Positions 1-6,029 of a stretch of 6,454 nt of DNA are shown here, piece by piece. Made by a program: the position numbers and the translations under genes. The notes under the pieces are model-generated. The model was not told the DNA's origin, made no database searches, and worked only from the letters and a program-made list of their open reading frames with translations. The stretch is from Chloroflexota bacterium (GTDB taxonomy: Bacteria > Chloroflexota > Dehalococcoidia > UBA1151), in assembly GCA_022561735.1 (NCBI GenBank), contig JADFQR010000075.1:1-6454 (forward strand), read 5' to 3'. Numbering within the stretch: the first letter of the stretch is position 1; each line of letters opens with the position of its first letter.

Positions 1-2
1 CT

Positions 3-134
3 CGAGCGCGTAGAAGGATCTCCTGGCATGCGCTCCGCCAGGTCATACGGGTCATCAGCGACCGGGTCTACGCCCGGAACGACAGCGATACGAGCGTGAT
101 CGCGGGAGGCAAGATAGATGTCCATCACCATTGA
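3..134 (+). CDS. C-terminal end of an unidentified upstream gene (partial)
   Basis: An open frame enters from the left edge and stops with TGA at 132-134, giving about 43 residues ending KIDVHHH. I do not recognise the family. GC by codon position runs third (about 32 of 43) above first (about 27) above second (about 20), the pattern expected of real coding sequence in a GC-rich genome. The exact antisense frame has a lower third-position value, so the plus strand is preferred. The frame overlaps the start of the downstream methyltransferase gene by 17 bp, which suggests co-transcription. With so little sequence the call rests only on composition and the open frame. Confidence 0.4.
   Translation, partial: RARRRISWHALRQVIRVISDRVYARNDSDTSVIAGGKIDVHHH
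104..109 (+). promoter_or_regulatory. ribosome binding site of the TrmO-like gene
   Basis: GGGAGG lies 8 nt before the ATG at 118, a standard Shine-Dalgarno spacing. It supports this ATG as the start. The site lies inside the tail of the upstream frame, consistent with coupled translation. Confidence 0.6.
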
Positions 135-573
135 ACCCATCGGCCGCGTCTCGTCACCCGTCACGGACCCCGTCGATACCGGCTGGGGCGATGTCGTGTC
201 CGAAGTGCGTCTCCGGCCTGACCTTGCCGCCGGACTTACCGGACTGGAGTCGTTCTCGCACGTCATCGTCGTGTTCTGGATGCACGATGCGGCGTTCGAT
301 CTCGCAACGCAGCTCACCCGTCACCACCGCGGCCGGGCTGACATGCCTGAGACCGGGATCTTCGCCCAGCGCGCCCGCCACCGGCCCAACCGGATTGGCA
401 TAACGCCGGTGAAGCTGCTGGGAGTGGATGGAGCGAACATCACGGTGCGGGGGCTGGACGCTATCGACGGCACGCCGGTCCTTGACGTGAAGCCCTACAT
501 GCCCGTGTTTGACCGCGTGGATGACGCGACCGTGCCGGAGTACATAGACCGCCTCATGGCGGACTACTTCTAG
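118..573 (+). CDS. trmO: TrmO/TsaA-family tRNA (adenine-N6)-methyltransferase
   Basis: A 151-residue protein of the TsaA/TrmO (formerly UPF0066) family. Characterised TrmO uses S-adenosylmethionine to N6-methylate the t6A37 base of tRNA-Thr, giving m6t6A. Family marks seen are the N-terminal PIGRV with a following GxR-type strand region, the hydrophobic SHVIVVFWMH segment (about 47-56), the hallmark GIFAxRxxHRPNxIG (80-94) and GLDAIDGTPVLDVKPYMP (112-129). The length fits the single-domain form; the E. coli enzyme carries an extra C-terminal domain that is absent here. The ATG at 118 follows a GGGAGG ribosome site. The gene has no obvious functional link with the copper genes to its right and faces the convergent DUF3179 gene. 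The family call is firm; the exact tRNA substrate is inferred. Confidence 0.9.
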   Translation: MSITIEPIGRVSSPVTDPVDTGWGDVVSEVRLRPDLAAGLTGLESFSHVIVVFWMHDAAFDLATQLTRHHRGRADMPETGIFAQRARHRPNRIGITPVKLLGVDGANITVRGLDAIDGTPVLDVKPYMPVFDRVDDATVPEYIDRLMADYF

Positions 574-586
574 GCCGTGACTCCTT

Positions 587-624
587 CTAGGCCGAACCGG
601 GGGCGCTAGGCCGAACAGGGGGCG
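587..624. repeat. two tandem 19-bp direct repeats
   Basis: Units at 587-605 and 606-624 start CTAGGCCGAA and differ at one position (C versus A). A third partial copy of the first 8 bases begins at 570, so the TAG stop of the TrmO-like gene lies in it. The repeat fills the spacer between two convergent genes (574-688). I see no classical stem plus U-run terminator there. Confidence 0.7.
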
Positions 625-688
625 CTCATATCCAGGCCGCATACTCACACCCCGCTGTCACGCCGGCGCCTCCGTAGAAGCGCGCCCT

Positions 689-2041
689 CTACCTGTACCC
701 GGCCCGCGTTCGCTCCCCGGGCCAGAACCGGCTCTCCGGGAAGAAGTTCTTCCACGCCCAGTCGAACGACGTTATGTAGGGAACCTGCTGGAGTTGCGCC
801 CCGGCCAGCGGGCCGGATATCGCAGCCCCGCGCTCCCGGTGCCACACGCTGCCGGTCTCCTCGTCCGTTATCGTGCCGTCCTCAGCGACGACAAAAGTGA
901 TCACGTCCGGTGCATCTTCCGGGAGGCTTCCCTTCAACCCGGGAGCCGGGATTCTTATATACGATTCGATCGAGCGCGTCTCCGGGTCCACCAGCACGAC
1001 TATCGGCAGCTCGCCGATAAAGTCGTTCACGACAAGAGCCTCCTCCACGGCCGGGTAGTGGTATCCAACGGCGCTCTCGCCGATCGACACGCCTATCACG
1101 AAGCCATCCCGGGGTTTCTCGCCCGGATACCAGAGCGGAGCGTCTACGCCGCGTTCGTCCACCAGCGCCGTCGTGTCCGGGTGCTCGTTCAGCCAGGTAG
1201 ACCACGGCACTACCTCTGCCGGGAGCAGCGTCAGCGACTCGCCCTCAAGCTCTCCCCCGATGGCAGCGCCCCACGGCTGTGACCAGATGCTCTCGGTCTT
1301 GTGGTCCCACCATGTCATGGCGGTCATGAACAGGGCGCCCTGGTTCCCAAATGTCAGGGTCTCCCCGTTCAACCTCCGGTCATGCACGAGACCGGTAAAG
1401 CAAAGCGGTCACCAGGTGACAAGTATCGGGATGCCGCCCACAACATCGTTGGCGATCTCCCGGGAGCGCATCATGCTCACCGGGTAGGCCCGGGATTCGC
1501 CGTTCAACGCCACGCCCATCACGAGCTCATCAGGGCGAATTCCGGACTCCGCTGCGGATACGACGAGCGGATCGTAAATCGGAACGATGACATCCCGGTC
1601 GATCAGTTGCCGGAACCGGCTCGGGTCGACGTCGCGCGGGCCTCCCGGGGAGATCCGCGCAAACGCATCGGCGTCAAACTCAACCGAAGCGGCTGTTGCG
1701 GCGAATCGCCTTCTCACGTCGTCACTGTCGCTGTTGAGATCACCTTCGATGTCGGAAGAAGACTGCGTCACGGGCTCCGATCCTTCCCCTGCAATGACCT
1801 GTTCCGGCCCGGTCCCGGGGTCCGCCACGGGTTCAGACGGGACCGCTAAGTCCCCGGCGGACGCGGGCGTAGCGGTGATCTCCGGGACTTGCGGGGAAGA
1901 ACCGCCCGCAGCGTTGGAGGCGATCCCTGTATCGGCGCCGCTTCCGCAGGCAGCGGCAGCGAACGCCAGCAGGGCGAGCACGCCGAGCAAAGCGCCCTTT
2001 CGGCGGGAATCCAGAATAATGCGGATGGCGCTGACGTTCAT
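689..2041 (-). CDS. DUF3179 lipoprotein with in-frame UGA at the CxxC position (candidate selenoprotein)
   Basis: Read through one UGA, this is a 450-residue DUF3179 protein, a family of unknown biochemical function. Residues 1-32 form a lipoprotein-type signal (basic start, Leu/Ala-rich core, then AAAAC; a weak lipobox). A Ser/Gly/Asp-rich linker follows to about residue 115. The DUF3179 domain covers about 125-445: GESRAYP, then EIANDVVGG, then VTW-UGA-PLC, then a TESIWSQ stretch and a C-terminal FDWAWKNFFPESRFW. Related proteins read VTYCPLC or VTWCPLC, so the UGA replaces the first Cys (position 211) and the second is Cys214. Sequence on both sides matches the family in the same frame, with no indel. 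If UGA terminates, the locus is two pieces, 1409-2041 (210 aa) and an orphan 689-1387. Options are Sec, a recent nonsense mutation, or a base error. The start ATG (2041-2039) follows a weak AAAGAGAA. Confidence 0.75.
1365..1408 (-). promoter_or_regulatory. SECIS-like hairpin directly after the UGA
   Basis: On the minus strand, positions 1395-1390 pair perfectly with 1381-1376 (CCGGTC with GACCGG) around an 8-nt loop (1389-1382). A lower imperfect stem continues outward. Pairs 1397-1399 match 1375-1373, then come 1401-1404 with 1371-1368 and 1406-1408 with 1367-1365, with small bulges at 1396 and 1405 and one mismatch. The loop starts 19 nt after the UGA, inside the range known for bacterial SECIS elements. 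The first loop G is the third base, or the second if a U-U pair closes the loop, so the match to the consensus is imperfect. The lower stem has several G-U pairs. Pairing was done by eye. Confidence 0.4.
1409..1411 (-). other. in-frame UGA at a conserved Cys codon, possible selenocysteine
   Basis: The codon is TGA on the minus strand, flanked by TGG (Trp) and by CCG CTT TGC (Pro-Leu-Cys). One base separates it from TGC or TGT. The family motif Cys-Pro-Leu-Cys would become Sec-Pro-Leu-Cys, the UxxC form known from redox selenoproteins. UGA is used as a normal stop by at least two other genes in this window, so a local recoding signal would be needed. Confidence 0.6.
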
Positions 2042-2264
2042 GGTTCTCTTTGATGCCGAAAGTGGTGTTTCGGTCTACTTACACGTACGGAAGTAGCGCG
2101 TGTGAGGGATTCGATATGTACGGCCCACGGGCCGGGAACTAACCTTTATCATGGATGTCTGGCTCGCTCTGCGTCCTTTTTCCGAGGATTCGGGACGGGA
2201 GGCCGGGTTACGAAACGCCAGACATCCCGGATACCGGGTCGATGACAACCGGGAGACGCATCGA
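2042..2264. promoter_or_regulatory. divergent intergenic control region with several inverted repeats
   Basis: The spacer between the leftward DUF3179 gene and the rightward His-rich gene should hold both promoters. I could not pick out a convincing -35/-10 pair on either strand. It does hold inverted repeats: CCGAAA/TTTCGG (2056-2061, 2068-2073), CTACTT/AAGTAG (2075-2080, 2091-2096), CGGCCC/GGGCCG (2121-2126, 2129-2134) and an 11-bp pair at 2153-2163 and 2217-2227. The first two fall in the DUF3179 leader and could be operators or leader hairpins. Confidence 0.45.
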
Positions 2265-2654
2265 TTGCTCTGGACGCGAACCGGAATACATACAGCGATG
2301 ATCCTCGCCGCCGCCGTTGCGGTGCTGATGATCGTCATAGGCCCGGCGTTCGATCACCATTTCGCCGAGCGCCAGGCCGGTCACGGGCACGTGTTTCTCA
2401 ACGATGTCCCGTTCGATCACGATCACCAGGTTGATGTTGAACACGCGCACGGCGCGGGCGAGCGCGTCGCTGTGGGAGTGGTTGCCACGAGTGACAGCGC
2501 CGCCGCCGGCATGGCCATCGACAACATCGTCCCGCCGATGACGATCGGGCCCGACGATGGCGATGACGCACTTCAGCTTGTGCGCGTCGTCGCGGACGAC
2601 GACCACCCTCACGGACGTACCGCGTCGCCCCCGGTGAGACCCCCGATCACCTAG
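2151..2654 (+). CDS. His-rich membrane-anchored protein, putative metal binding
   Basis: I do not recognise a named family. The longest frame gives 167 residues from ATG 2151, but the start is uncertain. TTG at 2265 has GGGAG 9 nt upstream and would give 129 residues beginning just before the single membrane helix (HTAMILAAAVAVLMIVIG), like a signal anchor. I favour the TTG because the extra N-terminal part looks unremarkable and overlaps a strong inverted repeat. After the helix the exported part has five His pairs: DHH, HGH, HDH, HAH and, near the end, HPH, with many Asp residues. This suggests binding of copper, zinc or a similar metal outside the membrane. It heads the copper gene cluster. 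Third codon positions are GC-rich in this frame. The stop is TAG. Confidence 0.65.
   Translation: MDVWLALRPFSEDSGREAGLRNARHPGYRVDDNRETHRLLWTRTGIHTAMILAAAVAVLMIVIGPAFDHHFAERQAGHGHVFLNDVPFDHDHQVDVEHAHGAGERVAVGVVATSDSAAAGMAIDNIVPPMTIGPDDGDDALQLVRVVADDDHPHGRTASPPVRPPIT
2153..2227. repeat. 75-bp element closed by an 11-bp perfect inverted repeat
   Basis: GGATGTCTGGC at 2153-2163 is the exact reverse complement of 2217-2227. Inside, CCGA (2182-2185) and TCGG (2190-2193) make a small hairpin with a GGAT loop, extendable by two pairs; CGTCC (2172-2176) and GGACG (2193-2197) are an alternative pairing. It could fold as a leader RNA on either strand or as a DNA cruciform. It does not have the arms or T-loop of a tRNA. 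Confidence 0.45.
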
Positions 2655-2669
2655 CTCCTTCCTGTCCGT

Positions 2670-2706
2670 ACGTAGCGTCCGCTACGTCCACGGCGCGTTG
2701 ACGCGC
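2670..2706. promoter_or_regulatory. two adjacent short palindromes before the cupredoxin-like gene
   Basis: ACGTAGCG (2670-2677) and CGCTACGT (2680-2687) are exact inverted repeats 2 nt apart. GCGCGT (2693-2698) and ACGCGC (2701-2706) form a second pair. Neither is followed by a T-run, so they may be operator sites or mRNA-processing hairpins rather than a terminator. Confidence 0.4.
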
Positions 2707-2718
2707 GCCCGTTTCCAG

Positions 2719-2724
2719 AAGGAG
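2719..2724 (+). promoter_or_regulatory. ribosome binding site deciding the start at 2731
   Basis: AAGGAG lies 6 nt before ATG 2731. This favours 2731 over the in-frame TTG at 2698, which falls inside a palindrome and would put 11 extra residues before the signal peptide. Confidence 0.75.
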
Positions 2725-2730
2725 CCAGAA

Positions 2731-3765
2731 ATGACCCATGTATCCCGATTGAAATTTCCCGCGATCGTCGTTATGGCGATCACGTTACTTGTTGTCTCAG
2801 CCGCCGCGATCACGGCACATGAATCGCGTGATGCGGGAGACCTGAACTACATAGTTGGCTGGGCAGAAGAGCCGGCGTATGAAGGCTTTCCGAACGCCGT
2901 ATCGGTGCGGATCAGCGGTCCCATAAAGACCACCGCAGGCGCGCTTTTTGACGGCGGCGCACTCCAGCCGGGCGAAGAGTACTCCTACACATTCGGGCCC
3001 GAACTTGAAGGCTCAACCGTGCCTTATCACAACCACCTGAGCCCCGAGCTTGGCGGCACGGTGATGGTGTTGGAAAGCGCCCCTGAAGGCGGCGTAGAGA
3101 TCGATATAACCGCCACCGGATTCACACCGGCCAACGTGATGATCCATCCAGGTTCGGCCGTCACATGGCGCAACGTCGCAGACACCGTACAGGCCGTCCA
3201 TAGCGGCAAAGGCCAGGTGCCTGAGATGGAATCGGACCAGGGTGACGACATGGCGACGGGCGCTACGACTGCTGACGAGGGCGACGCCCACGCCTCCGCC
3301 GCCCCGACCGGCCCTGTCGAAGGTCTCGAAGGATCGCTCCAGGTTGAAGTTACCCACGTCCCAACCGGCAGCACGCGCACCATGCCCCTGCTGGCCGCCT
3401 TCAATAACCCGGGCCACTACGTCGCCCGTTTGATCCCGACCGCGCCCGGCGCTTACACGTTCCGGGTGACCGGGGAGATAGACAAAAACCCCATCGACGA
3501 ACTTTTCGAGTCCGGTCCCGGCACATTTGACGATGTGCAGACGCAGGCCGAAATCCAGTTCCCGTTGCAGGTATCGGCGCCGAGAGAGATCGAGGGCGCA
3601 GCTCGCGGGGCGCAGGACGCCGCAGCGATCGCCGGGGACGCGGCAGACGCAGCCGCGGCAGACGCCGCTTCAGCGCAGACGCTGGCGATCATCGCGATGG
3701 CTATCGGGCTCGCTGGCGCCGCCATCGGGACGGGTGGCGTGGTAATGGCTTTCAGGAGGAAGTGA
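2731..3765 (+). CDS. secreted, C-terminally anchored copper-type protein with YtkA-like and cupredoxin-like segments
   Basis: A 344-residue protein. Residues 1-29 form a signal peptide ending AITA, leaving His30 as the likely mature N-terminus. Residues 37-62 (IVGWAEEPAYEGFPNAVSVRI) and 195-282 (EGLEGSLQVEVTHV, then NNPGHYVARLIPTAPGAYTF and ESGPGTFDDV) resemble YtkA/FixH-like extracytoplasmic proteins found near copper genes. Between them lie cupredoxin-like pieces in unusual order. Residues 70-113 resemble the C-terminal half (PGEEYSYTF, then PYHNHLSPELGGTVMV), and 122-159 resemble the N-terminal half (ITATGFTPANVMIHPGSAVTW). The type-1 copper Cys, His and Met positions appear as Asn101, Ser104 and Leu107, so a blue copper site is unlikely. 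An acidic linker covers about 160-194. An Ala/Asp-rich stretch (about 289-317) leads to a membrane helix (about 318-340) and a basic end. The exact function is unknown; copper handling is inferred from context. Confidence 0.75.
   Translation: MTHVSRLKFPAIVVMAITLLVVSAAAITAHESRDAGDLNYIVGWAEEPAYEGFPNAVSVRISGPIKTTAGALFDGGALQPGEEYSYTFGPELEGSTVPYHNHLSPELGGTVMVLESAPEGGVEIDITATGFTPANVMIHPGSAVTWRNVADTVQAVHSGKGQVPEMESDQGDDMATGATTADEGDAHASAAPTGPVEGLEGSLQVEVTHVPTGSTRTMPLLAAFNNPGHYVARLIPTAPGAYTFRVTGEIDKNPIDELFESGPGTFDDVQTQAEIQFPLQVSAPREIEGAARGAQDAAAIAGDAADAAAADAASAQTLAIIAMAIGLAGAAIGTGGVVMAFRRK
3754..3759 (+). promoter_or_regulatory. ribosome binding site of the small membrane protein gene
   Basis: AGGAGG lies within the last codons of the preceding gene, 9 nt before ATG 3769. 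It shows that the TGA at 3763-3765 is a true stop followed by a fresh start, which matters when judging the other UGA codons in this window. Confidence 0.65.
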
Positions 3766-3768
3766 TTG

Positions 3769-4074
3769 ATGAGTGACGGAACATTGGCCGGGCCGTCGGA
3801 TGCACGGACACGCTCCGAGTCCATGAGGCCGGCGCGTGCGCCGCGATCGGAGCGTGACGGTCCAGTGCATGGAACGAGTGTTTTCTCGGTCGGCGCACCC
3901 GCCATCCTTCTCCACGGCGTTGGGGGAGGTGGCGGGTTTCTGGACGAGATCGCCGCGTTCGGGCTGCTCGGATTGCTGATCGGCGGGCTGGTGTTTCTGT
4001 CGTTCCGCGGCGCCCGGAATAAAAACAAGGACAAACCAGGGAGCCGCCGCAGGGGGCGGCGTCCGAGGCGTTGA
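3769..4074 (+). CDS. small single-helix membrane protein, function unknown
   Basis: A 101-residue protein starting at ATG 3769, three bases after the stop of the preceding gene; a TTG at 3766 is possible but less likely given the AGGAGG spacing. Residues 1-35 are polar and Arg-rich. A Gly-run (GVGGGGG, 50-56) precedes one membrane helix (about 60-79, FGLLGLLIGGLVFLSF), and the tail is very basic (NKNKDK, then an Arg-rich end), so it should face the cytoplasm. I recognise no family. Its stop overlaps the TTG start of the next gene in TTGA, so the two are probably translationally coupled. It may be a small partner of the copper membrane protein; this is inferred only from position. Confidence 0.6.
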   Translation: MSDGTLAGPSDARTRSESMRPARAPRSERDGPVHGTSVFSVGAPAILLHGVGGGGGFLDEIAAFGLLGLLIGGLVFLSFRGARNKNKDKPGSRRRGRRPRR

Positions 4075-6029
4075 TCGCCCGCTGGCCGGCAAAACGCTGG
4101 CAGCCACCGCTCGTGGCTCTCGTGGTGGCGATAGCCGTCCTGCTGGCCTGGCCGCAGGGCGATGCCGCCGCGCACGCCAACCTCAGCCGGGCAGAACCTG
4201 CGCCAAACTCCGAGCTGCCGGATTCTCCCGGGCGCGTGGTCCTGTGGTTTTCGGAAGCCATCGAGCCTGACCTGACAGACATCAAGATCCTCAACACCCG
4301 GGGGGACCGCGTCGACAACGACGATGTGAGTACCCGGGGCGATCCGGTTGAGGCGGTCTTCGTAACTCTGCCGACGCTTGAAGATGGCACATACACCGTG
4401 TCATGGACCAACGTTTCGACCGTGGACGGACACCGGGTTCGGGGCTCGTTCCTGTTCTCTATCGGAGAACCGATCTCGGGCGACCTTGAACTGCCGTCCC
4501 AGCCTGCCATTTCCAACTCACAGGAGCCGTACCTCCGATGGCTTGTCCTCCTCGGGAGCCTGTCGGTTGCGGGCGGGTTGCTGCTGGAGGTGGCGGTGTG
4601 GCGGCCCGCGGCCCGTGAAACCGGCGCCGTGGCATTGACCGGCAGGCTTTCTCGCCGGACCCGGCGGTTGTACCTCGGCGGCATGCTGTTGCTGGGCGTC
4701 GCCTCCGTCAGCCAGTTGCTGTCACAGACCGGCTCGACCTTCGATATCTCCTGGATCGACGCTGTTGGCGGCCCGGTTCGCGATACGCTCGGCACCGAGT
4801 GGGGGCGTGCATGGCTGTGGCGCTCCGGCCTGTTCATGGTCCTGTCCGTGTCGCTTCTGCTCCGCTATCAGCGCAGCGCTCGCAAAGGAGATTTCGCGGA
4901 TCACGGGCAGGGCGACGGCGTCGTGGACTACCTGGCTTTTGGCGCCCTCGCCTCATCCTTCCTGCTGCTCATTCCGATCATGCTGGTCAGTCACGCTGGC
5001 GCCACTCCGGATTTGGCGTTCCCGGCGCAGGTGTCGGACCTTCTTCACCTGGCCGGCGCCGCGGCATGGGCCGGTGGGTTGATCCACCTGGCCGTGGCGG
5101 TGCTGCCGGGCCTGCGCGGGGTTGACCCGGAAGACCGGAGGGCGTTCCTGGCGGAAGCGATGCCGCGGTTCTCCGTGGTGGCGATCCTGGGCGCTGTGGC
5201 CCTGGCCGCGTCAGGCGTGTTCAGCGCCTGGGCACAGGTGACCACCATCCCGTCCCTCGCCGTCCCGTACGGCATCACGCTTGTCCTAAAAACGGCCTTA
5301 ATCGTTCCGCTCCTCGTCCTGGCTATCGTCAACCATCGCTGGATACGCCGGCGGCTTGCCGGGGAGGATCGCGCCGGTTTATGGCTTACCCGAACCGTGG
5401 CGGGGGAGGCGTTGATAGTGGTGTTCGTACTGCTGCTCGCCGGGGTGATGACGAGCATGGAACCGGCACGCCAGGTCGCGTCACGGGAGGGCAGGGGATT
5501 GCCGGACGGCTTTTCCGACGGCACGATCTCGGAAAACGTCCTCGTCATCGTCTCCGTGGAACCCGCAAAGACCGGGCGAAATGACGTAAAGGTCTCCTTC
5601 GCTGACCGTCGCGGCGCTCCGATAACCGACGCGACCGACGTGCGCGTCCGGCTCAGTTTCCTGGAAGAGGATCTGGGCGAGCTGCCCGTGCCGCTCGAAA
5701 ATACGGGGGGAGGTGTCTGGGTACTTGAAGACGCGGTGATCGCCCTGGTCGGCGTCTGGCAGATCGAGGCGGATGTGACTCGACTGGGTGGATTTGACGC
5801 CCGCGCCGCGTTCAGGTTCGAAGTGATCGCAGGCGCCGGCTCGGACAGCAACGCCATAAGACCGCGCCCGGACACCGGCCTGGCGCTGCTTGGAGCGGAG
5901 ATCGCCATCGTAGGCGTTGTACTGCTCGCTGTCGGCGTTCCACTTGGTGGCTGGTATGTGCGGCGTGGGGCGGCGTACATGGCCCCGGGAACGGCGGCAG
6001 GAGTTGTCGGGGCCGGGCTTATCGTCTGA
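4071..6029 (+). CDS. CopC-CopD fusion copper protein with C-terminal YtkA-like domain
   Basis: A 652-residue membrane protein that probably binds Cu(II) outside the cell membrane and moves or delivers copper inward. Residues 1-34 form a signal peptide ending AAA, leaving His35 as mature N-terminus. The CopC domain spans about 35-132. Its Cu(II) brace should be His35, Asp119 and His121 (VDGHRVRGSF). CopD helices follow from about 155 to 460 (LRWLVLLGSLSVAGGLLLEVAVW is the first), with His308 (VSHAGAT), His326 (LLHLAGAAAWAGGL) and His422. A beta-rich extracytoplasmic segment lies at about 488-590, followed by a helix at about 603-628. A final hydrophobic stretch from 636 is cut after 16 residues by TGA. 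The TTG start overlaps the upstream stop by 4 bp; a small hairpin (4043-4060) lies just before it. The same frame continues past the TGA into the cytochrome c, so the protein may be truncated or read through. Confidence 0.88.
   Translation: MIARWPAKRWQPPLVALVVAIAVLLAWPQGDAAAHANLSRAEPAPNSELPDSPGRVVLWFSEAIEPDLTDIKILNTRGDRVDNDDVSTRGDPVEAVFVTLPTLEDGTYTVSWTNVSTVDGHRVRGSFLFSIGEPISGDLELPSQPAISNSQEPYLRWLVLLGSLSVAGGLLLEVAVWRPAARETGAVALTGRLSRRTRRLYLGGMLLLGVASVSQLLSQTGSTFDISWIDAVGGPVRDTLGTEWGRAWLWRSGLFMVLSVSLLLRYQRSARKGDFADHGQGDGVVDYLAFGALASSFLLLIPIMLVSHAGATPDLAFPAQVSDLLHLAGAAAWAGGLIHLAVAVLPGLRGVDPEDRRAFLAEAMPRFSVVAILGAVALAASGVFSAWAQVTTIPSLAVPYGITLVLKTALIVPLLVLAIVNHRWIRRRLAGEDRAGLWLTRTVAGEALIVVFVLLLAGVMTSMEPARQVASREGRGLPDGFSDGTISENVLVIVSVEPAKTGRNDVKVSFADRRGAPITDATDVRVRLSFLEEDLGELPVPLENTGGGVWVLEDAVIALVGVWQIEADVTRLGGFDARAAFRFEVIAGAGSDSNAIRPRPDTGLALLGAEIAIVGVVLLAVGVPLGGWYVRRGAAYMAPGTAAGVVGAGLIV
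6027..6029 (+). other. UGA splitting a membrane helix between the CopCD and cytochrome c frames
   Basis: The hydrophobic run AAGVVGAGLIV before the UGA and VMFLAPVSV after it together make one ordinary 20-residue helix. Both sides are in the same frame with nothing but the stop between them. The cytochrome side has no signal peptide of its own. A hairpin (6047-6050 with 6065-6068 and 6053-6055 with 6062-6064, loop 6056-6061) starts 17 nt after the UGA, but such short hairpins are common. Possible readings are a base error, a recent stop, stop-start coupling (TGAGTGATG) or recoding. Confidence 0.5.

Noticed and set aside
1..148. Minus-strand frame starting near 148 and running off the left edge, with a protein-like translation
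   Set aside because: It is in exact register with the plus frame 3-134, and GC by codon position favours the plus strand. It would also start inside the TrmO-like gene without a ribosome site.
154..648. 164-residue minus-strand open frame over the TrmO-like gene
   Set aside because: The plus frame has unmistakable family motifs and a ribosome site; the antisense has neither.
2153..2227. A tRNA gene, including tRNA-Sec
   Set aside because: The length is near that of a tRNA and the ends pair, but no T-arm, anticodon arm or UCA anticodon can be placed, and tRNA-Sec should be longer.
3763..3765. TGA between the cupredoxin-like gene and the small membrane protein, also in one frame, as a third recoded codon
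   Set aside because: The upstream protein ends naturally in a helix plus RRK, and AGGAGG sits 9 nt before a fresh ATG, so this is an ordinary stop and restart.
3752..4837. 361-residue minus-strand open frame
   Set aside because: It is antisense to the CopC part of a clearly recognised protein, is Ser/Arg/Pro-rich without family features, and arises from GC-rich codon bias on the plus strand.
5045..5980. 311-residue minus-strand open frame
   Set aside because: It lies opposite the CopD helices, with Ser/Thr/Pro-rich low-complexity translation typical of an antisense shadow.
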